64,000 bases of DNA from Taxillus chinensis (GCA_023512835.1 CM042090.1:52935365-52999364), one strand, 5' to 3'. Positions 21,929 to 34,322 are shown, numbered from the stretch's first letter. Numbers and translations: made by a program. Notes: a model not told the origin generated them from the letters alone.

Positions 21929-24334
21929 ACCATGAACGCGGGAGCCATTGGAATAAAGAAGAGCAAGCCTTGTGACACCTTAGGAAACTCTTTGGATGTT
22001 TAGAACTTTTTCTTGTGTTTAGTTTTGTCAATCTTGTTTTATATTCTACATGTTTTTTAAAATTTTAGAACTTTGTTTCTTTGTTTGACATTTGTGAAAA
22101 AATAAAAAAAAAACTTGGCTTTTTAAAGTTGTTTTACCCGCATTTTGCATGCAATGTCCATTATCATTTGTTTACTCTCTTGGCATGGGTAATAAGCTCA
22201 ACAGGGGCATACGTACCGAATAAAAAATCTGGGCTATCTAAGTTTATCCAAAACCAAAAAGACGATCGGATGAGCAACTACCATTGAAATCAAGGGACTA
22301 GATCCAAGAGAAGCGACATCCACTTCAAACAGGGGCATTTGACACCGAAGGGTCCCTTCTGCCACCAAAAGATAAGTTCATCTCTGTTTTGAGCATTTTG
22401 AGACAAATTTTGATTGTTTAAAATGAAGAGAGGCTGTTTTTTCCTTCCTCGTAATACTACCACCGCTACCCCTTTCGAACCTGAGTGTATTTCTTTCAAA
22501 TAACCCGATCCGTAGTTCACCCCATATTGGGGCAATATATCAGTGTCAAGACCCCATATTGCGGCAATTTTGTCAAATAATTCTTTTACTGGGGCAGTTT
22601 TTAAGACCTCTCATAGAATCATACCTCACAATGGGGCAGTTTTTGTTAAAAAAAAAAGCATAACTCTCGTGTTGGGGCAGTTTTAAATTCCTCTCATAGA
22701 GATACCCCACAATCGGGGCAATTTTTATTAGATAGAAAAAAGTGAGCAAAAAAAAAAGAAAAGAAAAGAAACATTTGTGTAGCAGGATCCTGTATTGGGA
22801 CAGTTTTGTAAAGTATCCCCCCGCATTGGGGCAATTTTAGCAATTTTGTAAAGTGTAGTTTGAACTACGGATCAATTTTAACCTAGACTAGGTTCGAGCC
22901 ACTTTATACCCTTTCTTGTTAAACCCAGTAGCCCAAGCCTACATTACGGTCCTAATAAAGTCCTCTCGGATTAAATGATTAAAATTATGTCTCAAATGCT
23001 CAAAAGGGAACAAGTCATGGATATCGAAGCCGGACTTGGTTAAAACCCACAAGGGCATTAAGGGTAAAATACAAAGCCAGTGACAAGGTAGAAAGAACAA
23101 CGAACAAAAAATAAGGTGGGCTTAGTGAAAACCCGAAAGGGCACTAAGAGCAAAATTCAAAGCCAAGAAAAGAAAGTCAAGCACTCAAGACCCAAGATCA
23201 GTCAGCATCTTCTCCAATTAAGTCACTGAGCATCAAGACTTCAACAATCAGATATCCTCTCAGATCAAGCCTCTATACATCAATCCCAAGATCTGCAGGC
23301 ATCTTCTACGACTGAACCTTTAAGCATATGGTCCAAAAGCATCCAACATTCTCTGAGTTTCAAAGCATCAAGGGTCCGAGACTACCAAACAAGTAGCCAG
23401 AATCTCCAATCAAGTCCCTAAACCTCAAGATTCGAACAACCAGGCATTCTCTCTAACCTTGTCTCTGAATACCTAAATCCTAGCCATCAGATAGAATTGT
23501 CCATTGATATTCCCAAATCCTCAAATCCATGCAAGGCCAAGCTGAAGGCTACACTTAGTTCAGAAACTTTGGGAGGCTTCCCCTTAAAAGTTTTTACCTC
23601 TCTCAAGCGAGAAAACAAGTGGTGATTTTACATTGCATAATCATATTTCAAAAAACATTTTCAACATTTTTTTTTAATTTGCAACCGCTTTGTGTGTGTT
23701 ACTTTCAATAAAATGCTTATGCTCCAACTGAGTTTCTCAGGGTGCCACTCAGCAAGAATGCCTCGACAAAGCAAGAAAGGGTTCCCCAATTGAATGAACC
23801 TACTCCCCAACAGAAGCCAAAACTATCGACCTCCTAGCAAGGTTCAATTGATTTGGAGCAATTTCTTGAGCGTTTTAACAGTCTGAAGAAATTAAGCAAG
23901 CCTCCCCAGCAGGCGGAGCACCCTCAATTAAAAAGTTTTCCAGATGAGATCTGAATTCCATTCCCCAGCAAACCTAGTTGAATTCCAGCAGTACTAATCC
24001 CCTAGCGGTTTAAGCTCCCTTTTGACATAAAATTTATCATGCATCCTAGACATGCACCTCATAGGATAAATGCATTTCATGCATCACTTGCATACATTTT
24101 CTTTCATTTCAGGAACGTTGTTGCCTCTGAAGATCCCAAGAGATCATCCTCAACAAGTTTCCCCAAGTAACCAAGCCCTAAAAGCTTCTGTTGTTCAACC
24201 ATGAAAGTTATTCTTTGTGATTTCTCAAGCCCTAGAAGCATCGGTGATAATTAAATAAGCATCTCATTCTTTCGCAGGTAACCTCGTAGAGCGATCTCAT
24301 TGAGTGAACTCGTAGAGGGAGCCCCAATTGAGTC
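21929..24334 (+). other. Non-coding 3' internal region of Ogre-like element
   Basis: In an autonomous relative pol would occupy this place. I find no DTGA/DSGA protease site, no xxDD RT motif, no RNase H and no HHCC/DDE integrase in any frame. The sequence holds short direct repeats: the GGGGCA array, paired GGGCATTAAG/GGGCACTAAG blocks near 23050-23150, and many CATCAAGA/ATCCTC phrases at 23190-23560. AGGGGCAT also occurs at about 22203 and 22331. Confidence 0.65.
22520..22837 (+). repeat. CCCC...TTGGGGCA short-repeat array
   Basis: About eight degenerate units share GGGGCA followed by ATTTT or GTTTTT, most preceded 4-8 bases earlier by CCCC (for example CCCCATATTGGGGCA). The CCCC and GGGG arms can pair as small hairpins. 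GGGGCA also occurs in the element's PPT (AAAGAGGGGCAGC). Function unknown. Confidence 0.7.
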
Positions 24335-24339
24335 ATTAG

Positions 24340-25588
24340 TGATGGTCCCTTGGAGCCTAGAGGGGGGTGAATAGGCTCTTATCGAAACTCTTTTCGTTCT
24401 CTTATGACACAACACTTATCTAGTTAAGTAATAGAATCACTGCGGAAGATAACCAGATAGTGGAAGTATTTTATTTTATTATCAAAAGATAAATACAACA
24501 AAATAGAAGCAAGACTCTTTTACACTCTGTTTACAAAAGGATTCACACACTAGCCTATATTATGTCTTTGAACTCTTGTGCATACACAGGATTGATTCAG
24601 GCTCGCTCACACACCTTTTCAATGTACATGTATGAATATTTATACAAACATTCCTAAGAGACAACCTTGGAACTTGTAGTTCCAAAATGTGTTCAGCACT
24701 AACTATTCCTCGGTAATCTCTTTGCCTTGACTGTTGTGGTTTGTGGAGGTCAAGATCTTGGGTTTGAAGAGTATAAGTGCCTTTGTGAGTTCCCAAGTAT
24801 AATTAAAGTTGTGTCCACATATCCGGGTGATCCACGTGTAAGATTCTTCAGGTTCTCAATGAGTTTGTCTTACATCGGGACACCACGAGCTGATAACTTT
24901 AAATGCGGTAAGTTGAAGTAGCATCTTCTTGGTCCGGTGTAATTTTCCTTACTCCGTTGCTAATGAAGCTCGGAACATTACTCCGTGTCAGTGGTTGCTT
25001 ACTCCGTATCTATTTGGTACTGGAATCCTTAGTCCGTGTCAGCGCTTCCTTACTCCGTGTGAATGAGAAGGTCGGAGTGCTTATTCCGTATCAGCGCTTC
25101 CTTACTCCGCGTGTAAGTTCCTTACTCCATACGAGTTTCTTACTCCGTGCGAGTTTAAAAGATCGGATGGCTTACTCCGTACTAGCACATCCTTACTCCG
25201 CATGAGTTTCTTACTCCGTGCGAGTTTAAAGGATCGGATGGCTTACTCTGTACTAGCACATCCTTACTCTGCATGAGTGGATGGTCCGGATTCCTTACTC
25301 CGCATTTGGTTTCCTTACTTCGTGCGAATAAAGACTCGGGTCCTTATTCCGCATCAGTACTTCCTTACTCCGTATGTATGGGGGACTTGGTTGTTTACCA
25401 AGTGTTTGACGACACTCACTCTCGTCCGGATCAGGATTATGTTTCCTGTCCTTAACTTTGCTCTTACGAGTGTATCTCCGGATTAATAACATATCTTCTG
25501 CAATGATTAAATACAAAATCCAAAAGATCTCAAATCAAATTACATAAGGCTTTATCAGCATTATCCAAATTCTGGGCTTGATCCAACA
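24340..25588 (+). repeat. Solo LTR (1.25 kb) with CTTACTCCG repeats
   Basis: The segment runs from TGATGGTCCCTTGG to GATCCAACA and is flanked by the 5-bp duplication ATTAG (24335-24339 and 25589-25593). TG...CA ends plus a 5-bp duplication fit a solo LTR. It contains GGAGCCTAGAGGGGGGTGAA near its start. About a dozen imperfect CTTACTCCG repeats with GATCGGA spacers lie at 24950-25380. No coding capacity is visible and the family was not identified. Confidence 0.8.
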
Positions 25589-25698
25589 ATTAGCAAATTT
25601 CATTAGCAATCATTGATTCCTTTTCAGGCCCTAGATGCCATTTCAGTCCCTCAACCTTAAAGGTCATCCCCTATACATATCCGTATTCTTTTTATCCT

Positions 25699-26130
25699 TT
25701 TGGGAAGTCCGTAAGCAGTTCCCCTGCACCTATCCCATCTTTCTTTTCCATTTTTTTCGTTTTTAAACTTACTTTTGGGAAGTTCGCAGGCAAGTCCTCT
25801 GCACCTATCCCACCTTTCTTTTTCATTCTTTTAGGAAGTCCACCGGCAAGTCCCCGGCAACTATCCTTAGTTTTAAATTTTTCTTTCGGGAAGTCCGCAG
25901 GCAGGTCCCCTGTACCTATCCCACCTTTCTTTTTCATTCTTTTAGGAAGTCCACCGGCAGGTCCCCAGAAACTATCCTTAGTTTTTAAATTTAATTTCGG
26001 GAAGTTCGCAGGCAGTTCCCATGCACCTATCCCACATTTTCTTTTCAACTTCAAGTAAGTCCGCAAGTGGTTCCCCTGCACTTATCCTTTTCATTTTCTT
26101 AGTTTGGGAAGTCCGCAGGCAGTTCTCCTG
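25699..26130 (+). repeat. Minisatellite of GGGAAGTCCGCAGGCAG units
   Basis: About seven imperfect units share GGGAAGTCCGCAGGCAG or GGAAGTCCACCGGCA, then CCCCTGCACCTATCCCAC and T-rich filler. A reverse-strand ORF across it is only a translation of the repeat. It lies between the solo LTR and the 3' LTR. Confidence 0.8.
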
Positions 26131-26422
26131 CACCTATCCCACATTTACTTTTCAATTCCTGTTGGCTCTAGATGCTTTTTCACTTCTTGTTAGCCATAGA
26201 TGCCTTTGAAACTTTTGACTTTTTGCCCTTTCCAATTCTTGTCGGCCCTAGATGCTTCTTGCTTTTTCATCGGCCTCAAAAGGCTCTTTTACTTTCGGGC
26301 ACAGACCCAACCATGAGGTTCTACATGGCTTCGACATCAGGTAAGTCGGGTAAGTGCTCCAACCCGTCCAAAATGATTCCATTCTTATCTTTACACACTG
26401 TTTGTCTACAAACAACGTATAA

Positions 26423-26435
26423 AGAGGGGCAGCTA
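26423..26435 (+). promoter_or_regulatory. Polypurine tract of Ogre-like element
   Basis: AAAGAGGGGCAGC ends exactly where the 3' LTR begins. The LTR's first two bases are TA here rather than TG, a point change at the terminus. Confidence 0.7.
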
Positions 26436-29400
26436 TTGGACCCCATTTTGTCCGGGTTGGACGTAACATTTATTTTTTTGCTTTATACATTAAATAAAGA
26501 GACGTGACCGTCGATTCGAGGGGGTATTGTGATGACTTCTTTAAAAAGGCTTTCAAATGCCAAAAATCCAGTATCGGGTGATAAAGAATTAAATTTGAGG
26601 ATCGACGCCTTTGGCTGCGCTCAAATCCGAGGTCAAACGAATAAGTTATGGTCAAAACCGTATTTGGACCGCTAATAGTGATGAATTAGCGGCCAATATT
26701 CAAAACAACACTCCGAATCAGGTCATGAACCTCATTTTCTTAATCATCTCATCATTCTAAGAATTTTGACGTATATATTGCATATCTTTTCTCGCAGAGC
26801 TTAATTTCAAAAATAAAAAAATTCTTTTTCAATAATAAAGCGGTTTAAGGACGCGCAGTACAATCTTGGCACGAAAACAAACCCATTTTCAAATAAAAAT
26901 GACACAGGGTCGCTCGTTGTGACACCCTGAGTTTACGAATAATTGTTTCACATTTTTTTTTGAAAACCAGGTTGTCTTGCCGATCCTAAAAACCCAAAAC
27001 ATCAGTTAAATATTACAAATTAGAGCAATAAAAATTTCTTTTTCCGTTTTCCTCTTTTTTCCCGTCTTCTTATTGTATGCGTGTAATTTTCTAATTGGTT
27101 TAAAACAAAAACACAAAACAAAAAAATGATAAAATCAAAAACAAAATAAAAAAAACCACTGCCACTCATTTACTTCAACCTTATCACCCTCACCAAACCC
27201 GTCGTCCCTTCTCCCTTTCCCTCTCTCTTCGTCGACCTCTTCCCCAACGACGAGCCATCACCGCCGCGATGCCTAGCCACCTCCAACTGGCAACAGCAAC
27301 CCACCCTTATCCTCTCTCTCCCTCTCTCTCTCTCTCTCTCTCGGCCAAACCAAACCGAGTCTAAACCAAACTGAGCTCATCCGCCCATCGCTCGAACCCA
27401 TGGTCCAGCACCCTCACCTCACCTCGCCTGCTCGATCCAAGCCGCCATAAGCCCTAATCATCCTCCTTCCTTCTCTATAAAACCCAATCCAGCCATCAGA
27501 ACCAGGGGGGCTCTCACAATCCAAAATACCCATTCAAAGGATCACCTCTCTTAACCTCCACCGTCTTCCTCTTTACCTCTAAAGAGAGTCCCCCTAGTCG
27601 GAAATCAGGCCACCGGTCACTGCTGCCTCAAAGTAATTAGCCGCCGGACACCTCCATTTCGAAACCAGTCGCCGCTTCCGTCTTTAACCCTACACCGACC
27701 CCTAACGATGGTGTGATATAGCCTCTGCTTCTCGTTGTGTCCACGCTGCTGCCTGACTTTCCCATGACTACACGCACAGGTCCCCAATGGTGACATAGCT
27801 AGGCCGCCACTTCTCGCTAAGCCTACACCCCCAAAGCAGAAAAGACGCCTCCCCAGGCTTGCTGCTGGCCATCACCATTGTCGCCGATTCAAGGACCTGT
27901 CGTACGATTCAAAGCTGTTGAAGGAAGGTTGAAGAAAAGTAGTCTACGAGAAGGCAACCAAGCACCTCACAATCATCAGCCAGTGCCTAAGGAGGACATC
28001 AAGGGAGTCACCTTTGGGTCACCCTTGAGTGTGGTTGGTTCCATATTGTTTTGCTTTGTTCCTATGATGTTTGTTTTCATCCATGGCTGTTGGTGTGTTA
28101 TCATTGGCTGTGTTGTTACCTAAATCTAAATGCTTTTTTAGTTGTTCTCATGCTCTTCATCACCGTTGCCTCCACTTATTAGTTTTGTGTTTGTTTTTCT
28201 TGTGTGTTTTTTTCTGTCTGTTTGGGTTTTACTCATGGGTTCTGTTTTAGTCTAGTGTCGTTTCTGGCTTGGTTTCTTTTTTTTTTTTGTTTTTATGTTT
28301 TCTAGTTTGTTAAAGATCTTATTGTGGTCTGTTTTTGCTTTGCCTTGTTTTGGTCAATAAGATCCCCTGTCTGTTGGGTTTTTATCGTTGCTTTGGTTAA
28401 AAAAAATGAAACGAGAAGAAAGGAAGAAAAAGAAAGGAAAATTGGAAAAACATGCCTGATTTAAATGTGGGTCTGATTCAATACCTAAGAAAGAGGTAAG
28501 GAAGGAGAACAAATAATGTGGCATGAGTTTGTTTTATTGTCTACACGCCTGGTTTGATGTCCGATCTGGTTTCATTTTGTGAGGGTTTGGTTTGGGTCTA
28601 ATTTGGTTTCGGTCTTGGTTTGTAGCGTCTACACCGTTTTTTTCTGTTTTGTTTTGTTTTATTTTATTTTTTTGTCTTCTGTGTTGTCACCTGGAGCCCC
28701 AGTCACGTTCGTTTGGTTTCCCCTCGTTTCGTTCCTCTGTTTTAAATACAATTTTCTTGTTCTTCCCTCTAGGTTTAGGTCAATTGCTAGCTTTGTTTTG
28801 TTCTGTTTGTTTTCCGTCCATGGATTGGTTACTGTGCTCTATTCTGTTATGTTTGTTATTTTATTTTCAATGGTTTCGTTGCTTTGTAATTTTATTGGCC
28901 TTAAGAAAATGTTAGTTTGGGCCATGATAATTTTGCAATTATGGGTTGTAAAACCCAATGCCATTGTAATTTGTAAATGAAGCATAGTAAAAAAAACTAG
29001 AGAGCAAAAAAAAAAGAAAAAAAAGAAAAAAAAAGAAAAAAAAGAGAGAAAAAAAAAAGAAAAGAAAAAGAAAAGGGAGATTTTTTTTATTTTTGTGGAT
29101 GTCACTCACACACACACAAACACTTTTACTTGTATTTTGTTTTTTTTTTTGAAATTGTTTAAAAAATGTTTTCTTTTCAAAAAGAAAAAAAAAGGAAAAA
29201 AAAAGAGATAAAATCAAACAAAATCAAACAAAAATGCTTCTCAAAAACAATCTCTTTAAGGATTTTATTTTAAAATTTTTTTGTAAAATCTCTTTAGAAT
29301 TTTTATTTTTAGACTTAACCAAAATTTAGGACTTTTTATCCTTTGGTTAAGACTCACTTTTAACTTTGTAGAAAATAATGTTCTTTGACTTTAAATGTAG

Positions 29401-29813
29401 AAAATAAAAAAGAAATAATAAAAACGTTAGCATCCCTTTAGATCTCTTAGGTAACTTTTTAATTTCAATTGTAACAAATAATTTAGAAACGTAAAACAAG
29501 TAGAACTTTAGGCTGTAACCAAATTTGACATTAATTTTAAATTAGTTAATTTTAGGTCAACATTTAAAACAAATTAGAAACCTCCAGATCTTAAGATAGG
29601 TGCCGAAAGAGCATTGCGAGGGTGCTAATCCTTCCCCGCACGTAACAAACTCCCGAACTCGTCTTTGACAACGTAGACCATTTTAGGTGACCAATTGCAC
29701 CCCAAAAACAGTTGGTGGCGACTCTGTTTATTTTTCATCACCATTCAGGTGAAGGGTGGGAGAACCGCATCCCCAAAAGCGGGCTTCCCCCCGGACGAAA
29801 TCCGGTGATGACA
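26436..29813 (+). repeat. 3' LTR of Ogre-like element
   Basis: This 3378-bp partner of 12698-16118 carries TATAAAA at 27476 and the same downstream GGGGGGCTCTCA block. It has one copy of the 108-bp block that is doubled in the 5' LTR. It ends GGTGATGACA, followed by the duplicated CACAG. A/T-rich ORFs around 28840-29220 come from poly-A/T and GA tracts. Confidence 0.9.
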
Positions 29814-29895
29814 CACAGTATATGTCTTTTACTTTGAATGAATATGCAATGCATGTTCTGAAGAAAAACTACTGTTGAGGAATTTAAATGAGAAG

Positions 29896-31265
29896 TTATG
29901 CAGAAAAGTCAGGCATACCTAGTCTGAAGAGTAGTTCAGAGAATCTTGCATCAGGTAGGGGCTTTGTAAGTATGTTCGCTAGTTGATCTTCAGTTGCAAC
30001 ATGTTCCAGAGATATGTGCTTTTTGAGAACATGGTCGCGAATGAAGTGATACCTGACCTCAATGTGCTTAGTCTTTGGGTGCACGACAGGATTGTTGCCG
30101 ATAACAATTGCATTGGTATTGTCGCAGTAGAGTAGAACAGATGTCATGTTGAAACCGTAGTCAGTAAGTTGACTTTGCATCCAAAGAAGCTGTGCGCAGC
30201 AACTCCCAGCAGCTATATATTCCGCCTCAGTAGTAGAGGTTGATATGGAATTCTGCTTCTTACTGAACCATGAAATTAATCTGTTTACAAGGAACTGACA
30301 CGTACCACTAGTGCTCTTCCTATCGATGCGACACCCGGCAAAGTCAGCAGCAGAATATCCGGATAAGGTGAAGTTGGACTCCTTTGGATACCAGAGTCCC
30401 AAATTCACGGTCCCTTTGAGATACCTTAATATCCGTTTGACGTGAAGCATATGTGACTCTTTGGGATTCGCCTGATATCTTGCACAAATGCAAGTTGCAA
30501 ACATAATATCCGGGCGACTTGCTGTAAGGTACAGCAAGGATCCTATCATCCCTCTGTACTCAGTCACATTTACTGATTTGCCTTCCACATCGGGGTCTAA
30601 ATTAGAACTGACTGGCATAGGGATCTTGACGGGAGATGAACCTTCCATACCAAACTTCTTGATTAAGTCACGTGTATACTTAGCTTGGTTAATGAAAATC
30701 CCTTCCTTCAATTGTTTGACTTCTATTCCAAGGAATTAGGACAGTTCTCCCATCATACTTATTTCAGACTTGCCAGTCATCAACTTAGCAAACTCTTCAC
30801 AAAGCTTCGGATTTGATGATCCGAAAATGATATCATCCACATATATCTGTACGATCAGAGTATGTCCTTTCTCTTTTCATAGGAATAACGTGGTGTATAT
30901 CTTCCCTTTTTGGAAGTTGTGAGCAAGTAGGAATTCTGACAGTGTGTCATACCAGGCTCTTAGAGCTTGCTTCAATCTGTACAAGGCTTTCCATAGCTTG
31001 TAGACTAGATGTCCAGCCTTGGGTTTAATGAAACCTGGAGGTTGATCAACATATACCTCCTCTTGAAGATGTCCATTTAGAAATGCGCTCATGACGTCCA
31101 TTTGATAGACAATGAAGTTTTCATATGAAGTATACACCAAGAACATGCGGATCGCCTCAAGTCGAGCTACAGGAGCAAAGGTCTCGTCATAGTCAATGCC
31201 TTCTTCTTGACAATATCCTTTCGCTACCAGTCTGGCTTTGTTCCGGATTACTATTCCATCCGCAT
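29896..31265 (-). pseudogene. Sirevirus-like Ty1/copia pol fragment (RT and RNase H)
   Basis: One minus-strand frame runs from the truncated RT to the end of pol. RT motifs are [45 protein letters not shown] and YVDDIIFGSSNPK. RNase H follows (SWFSKKQNSIS, AEYIAAGSCCAQ, YCDNTNAI, KTKHIEVRYHFIRDHV, LTKPL). Two stops break it, near 30877 and 30735. The 5' side, with gag, integrase and the start of RT, is missing: the frame is cut at 31266 by an inverted Ogre-type LTR. The motif set and the PPT cluster in the joined 3' region point to the Sirevirus/Maximus lineage. Confidence 0.9.
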
Positions 31266-32900
31266 TGTCATTACCGGATTTTGTCCGGGGGGAAACCCGC
31301 TTTTGGGGATGCGATCCTCCCACCCTTCACTCGAATGGTGATGAAAAAAATACAGAGTCGCTACCAACTATTTTTGTGGTGCAGTTGGTCACCTAAAATG
31401 ATCTATGTTGCCAAAGCCAGGTTCGGGAGTTTGTTACGCGCGGGGAAGGATTAGCACCCCCGCAACGCCCTTTCGGTACCTATTTTAAGAGGAAGGAGGT
31501 TTCTAATTTGTTTTAACTTTTGTTTCGATTTTAACTATTAAAAAGTAATGTTAAATCTTCCTATAGCCTAAGTTAACTCTTTAAAGTTGAATTAAGTCCA
31601 ATAATCCTAAAGAAGTCCAAAAGAAATCCTAAAAGTTAAGGTGTTAAAGAAACTAAATCTAAAAGAATAATTAAGTCCTAAATTATTTTTTTGTTTGTGA
31701 GAAAAACCTAAACTATTTGTTCAAAAAAAAAAACTAAAGATGCATGAGAATTCAAAAAGTTTGAGAAGGAATTTTTTAATAATAACAAAGTAATTTTTAT
31801 TGGTTTTTTTTTAAGAATTTCTTTTGAGTTTTTATTTAAAAATTTGAGCCCAAGCACCTTTTGTTTGCTAGAAAAGTATAAAATTTGAGAAAAATAATTT
31901 TATTTTAGATTTTGCTATTGGAGAAAATATTTTTTTATTTTGAAAAAACTCTTTTTTTATATGTCAAATATAGAGAATATAAATGAAAGTGTGTGTGTGA
32001 CAAGTGACATTCACCAAATAAAATACTTATCACTTTTCTTCTCTTTTTTTTTCCTCTCTCTCTCTTCTCTTTTTTACTCATTTCACTATTTTGACTTTTA
32101 ATTACATATTACATAGAGGCCCTTTTGGGCGTTACAGTAATAAAAAAAATAACTGAAAGAAGGAAAGGATTGTACAATTGAAAAACCCACAACGGAGCCC
32201 AAAAAAAGAAAGGAAATAAAAAAAAATGAAATTGTAGACGAGGAATGAAATACAAGAAAAGAAAAAAAACTGTTGCCTGCAAAACAATTGTTAGAGCAAC
32301 TCAAAACCAAACCCATCATTAATTTCATTACATACGTTAACAACAAAACATGGCAAGCTGAACATACAGAAACACAGAAAATTAAGCTTAACATTAAAAC
32401 TAAATACGTCTAGGGAGTTACTGGAGAAATAATGTTGTGCAACCTGTTAATAGATCCTATACGTGGAGAAGATCAGGGAAGAAGTGAGACGAAAAATACG
32501 AGTTAAAACTAATAGAGGAAACAGGGAGTGATTCTCAATTGCCTCTTTTTCTGCAACGATAATAGAGGAAGCAAGTTAAGACTAATAGGTTCAACAACAT
32601 TACCTATAAAAAAAAAAGAAACAACACGATAGCAAGGAGAGACAAAGACAACGCGAAGACAAGAAACCAAACAAACCTCAACAAACAAAACACAAAAATC
32701 ATAGTCGTGCAAAAATCAGCTTGATTTTCTGGGACCTTATTCTATCTTTTGACAGTGGATTTAATATCAGGAAGTAAGCAATCAAGAAATATATTGACTA
32801 GTGTAAAAGTCCAGCAAAGTAAACACCATGAAAACACACCCGAAACACAAAAGATAGTACAAGGAAGAGCAATCAAACAAGAAAGAAGATGAAACAAAGC
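31266..32900 (-). repeat. Ogre-type LTR, minus strand, 3' part
   Basis: The plus strand begins TGTCATTACCGGATTTTGTC, the reverse complement of the Ogre-type LTR end. This part matches the last ~1.6 kb of such an LTR. The rest continues at 42236 once the Tekay element and its AAAGC duplication are removed. Together they give ~3.2 kb, close to full LTR length. It interrupts copia RT after CGCAT (31261-31265). No matching duplication is seen at the far side because that end is rearranged. Confidence 0.85.
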
Positions 32901-34261
32901 TGTCACACCCCAATTTCCTTTCACTTGGAAACGGGTAGTGACTGCCCATGCCCGCACCCGAAGGGTCAAGGGGTTGGTGCAAGCACCTCAAAGGACTTAT
33001 GACACGAGTGCTGTCCCAAACCTGTACAACCAGGCTAACATGCCACGGGGCATGCTCCTGCTCCCAAACCATGCACACAAACAATAATTAAATAACAACC
33101 ACAACCCAGTTCATTTCATTCAAAAGGGCTCAAAGTTCAATACAACTTAATGGGGAAAAGTTCCCATTTAAACCAGAATATGCTGTTTACAAATAATCCC
33201 AAACATAAAATAGAAATCCATAACAAAACAAAGAAAACCAACATAGTCTTCAGCCTCAGTGGCCTGTCACCATAGCCCTTTCACCTACCGCCTGCTAAAC
33301 CCTGCAAAAGAACAGTTTATGGGAGGGGTGAGCAAACCATAGCTCAGTAGGGATCCAGTCTCCCCCAGACCCGTCCCACTCTACAGTATGCATGACAAGT
33401 GTATGCTTGTGCTCGTGTCGTGCCCTAAGCTAAAGCAGTAAACATCACCCAGTAACACACCTTTTACCTGAGCCCACACTAGAGGGCAGAGGACACCCCG
33501 CCACCATGGCGACATGACATACCACATCCAGGCGAATGTTGCATGGACACCAATGCAACATTTTCCACCCGAGTCGGGTATGGTCAACCACCTCCTCGGG
33601 CGCCATACCCACCCTTAGGAATGGGTGTAGACTTAGCCCACCGTCGTGAGTGCTACACCGAGACTCAGGACCGCAGTCCTGGCCAAATCTCAAGGGGTCC
33701 AGTTATCATGCCTGGCCCATAACTCAGCTCAATCCCACCACATTTGGGTGATCAATCTCAAATAACAATATAATCAGTTATAAAAGTACGACTTAGTACA
33801 CATCTCAATTTAATACAAAACAGCAGTGCTGCTCAATAGAGTATATCACAAACAAGGTTCACACGTCCGACATAATCGATTACAAACAACAACTACCAGC
33901 CTCACAGGCTTAAAACCAAACACGCAACACACAACAGCCACACAGAAATATTATCAAACACGTAATGAACGTAGCCACACAAACATTTTATCAAACACCT
34001 AGTGGGCATGGACAACCCAACGATTTCCAGCCCACTCCCAAACATCAAACCAACCAATATGCCATTGAAGGCCAACATCCATATAGGAGATCACACCTAT
34101 ATGGATTTACATATATATATAAGCATGTATACGACAAATACCCTAGGACAGAGAAAGACTGAGAAGAACGGAGTCCCTACCTTGCAAAAGTTCTCTACTT
34201 TAGCCTCTACGATACACCGACCACCCACGCGAACCTCTACGGACAAGATCCGAAGGTTCCC

Positions 34262-34264
<3 letters not shown>

Positions 34265-34298
<34 letters not shown>
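34265..34298 (+). repeat. (CT)n microsatellite in LTR
   Basis: About 34 bases of CT (GA on the element strand), just downstream of the telo-box-like motif and TATA in the direction of element transcription. Equivalent tracts lie at 41636-41678, 53269-53310 and 60559-60615 with different lengths. Confidence 0.95.
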
Positions 34299-34300
<2 letters not shown>

Positions 34301-34322
34301 GGCCGCTGCAACAGCAAATAGA

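Larger units (their letters stand above)
12698..29813 (+). mobile_element. 17.1-kb gag-only Tat/Ogre-like LTR element (non-autonomous)
   Basis: The element begins TGTTGGACCCC at 12698 and ends GGTGATGACA at 29813. It is flanked by the 5-bp duplication CACAG (12693-12697 and 29814-29818). It has two ~3.4-kb LTRs, a primer site at 16121, a gag at 20390-21928 and a PPT at 26423-26435. Between gag and PPT there is no protease, RT, RNase H or integrase motif in any frame, so it must have depended on proteins of an autonomous relative, as described for gag-retaining non-autonomous (TR-GAG) elements. It entered a Sirevirus-like element just past pol. Two later solo LTRs lie within it. Confidence 0.88.

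Noticed and set aside
22520..22837. CRISPR-like array
   Set aside because: Units are degenerate, spacing is uneven, no cas genes are present, and the context is a plant retroelement.
25692..26081. Repetitive Gly/Lys-rich protein on the minus strand
   Set aside because: It is a translation of the GGGAAGTCCGCAGGCAG minisatellite; the period explains the apparent protein repeat.
28839..29217. Phe/Leu-rich membrane-like ORFs on the minus strand
   Set aside because: They arise from poly-A and GA/A tracts near the LTR end and show no codon structure.
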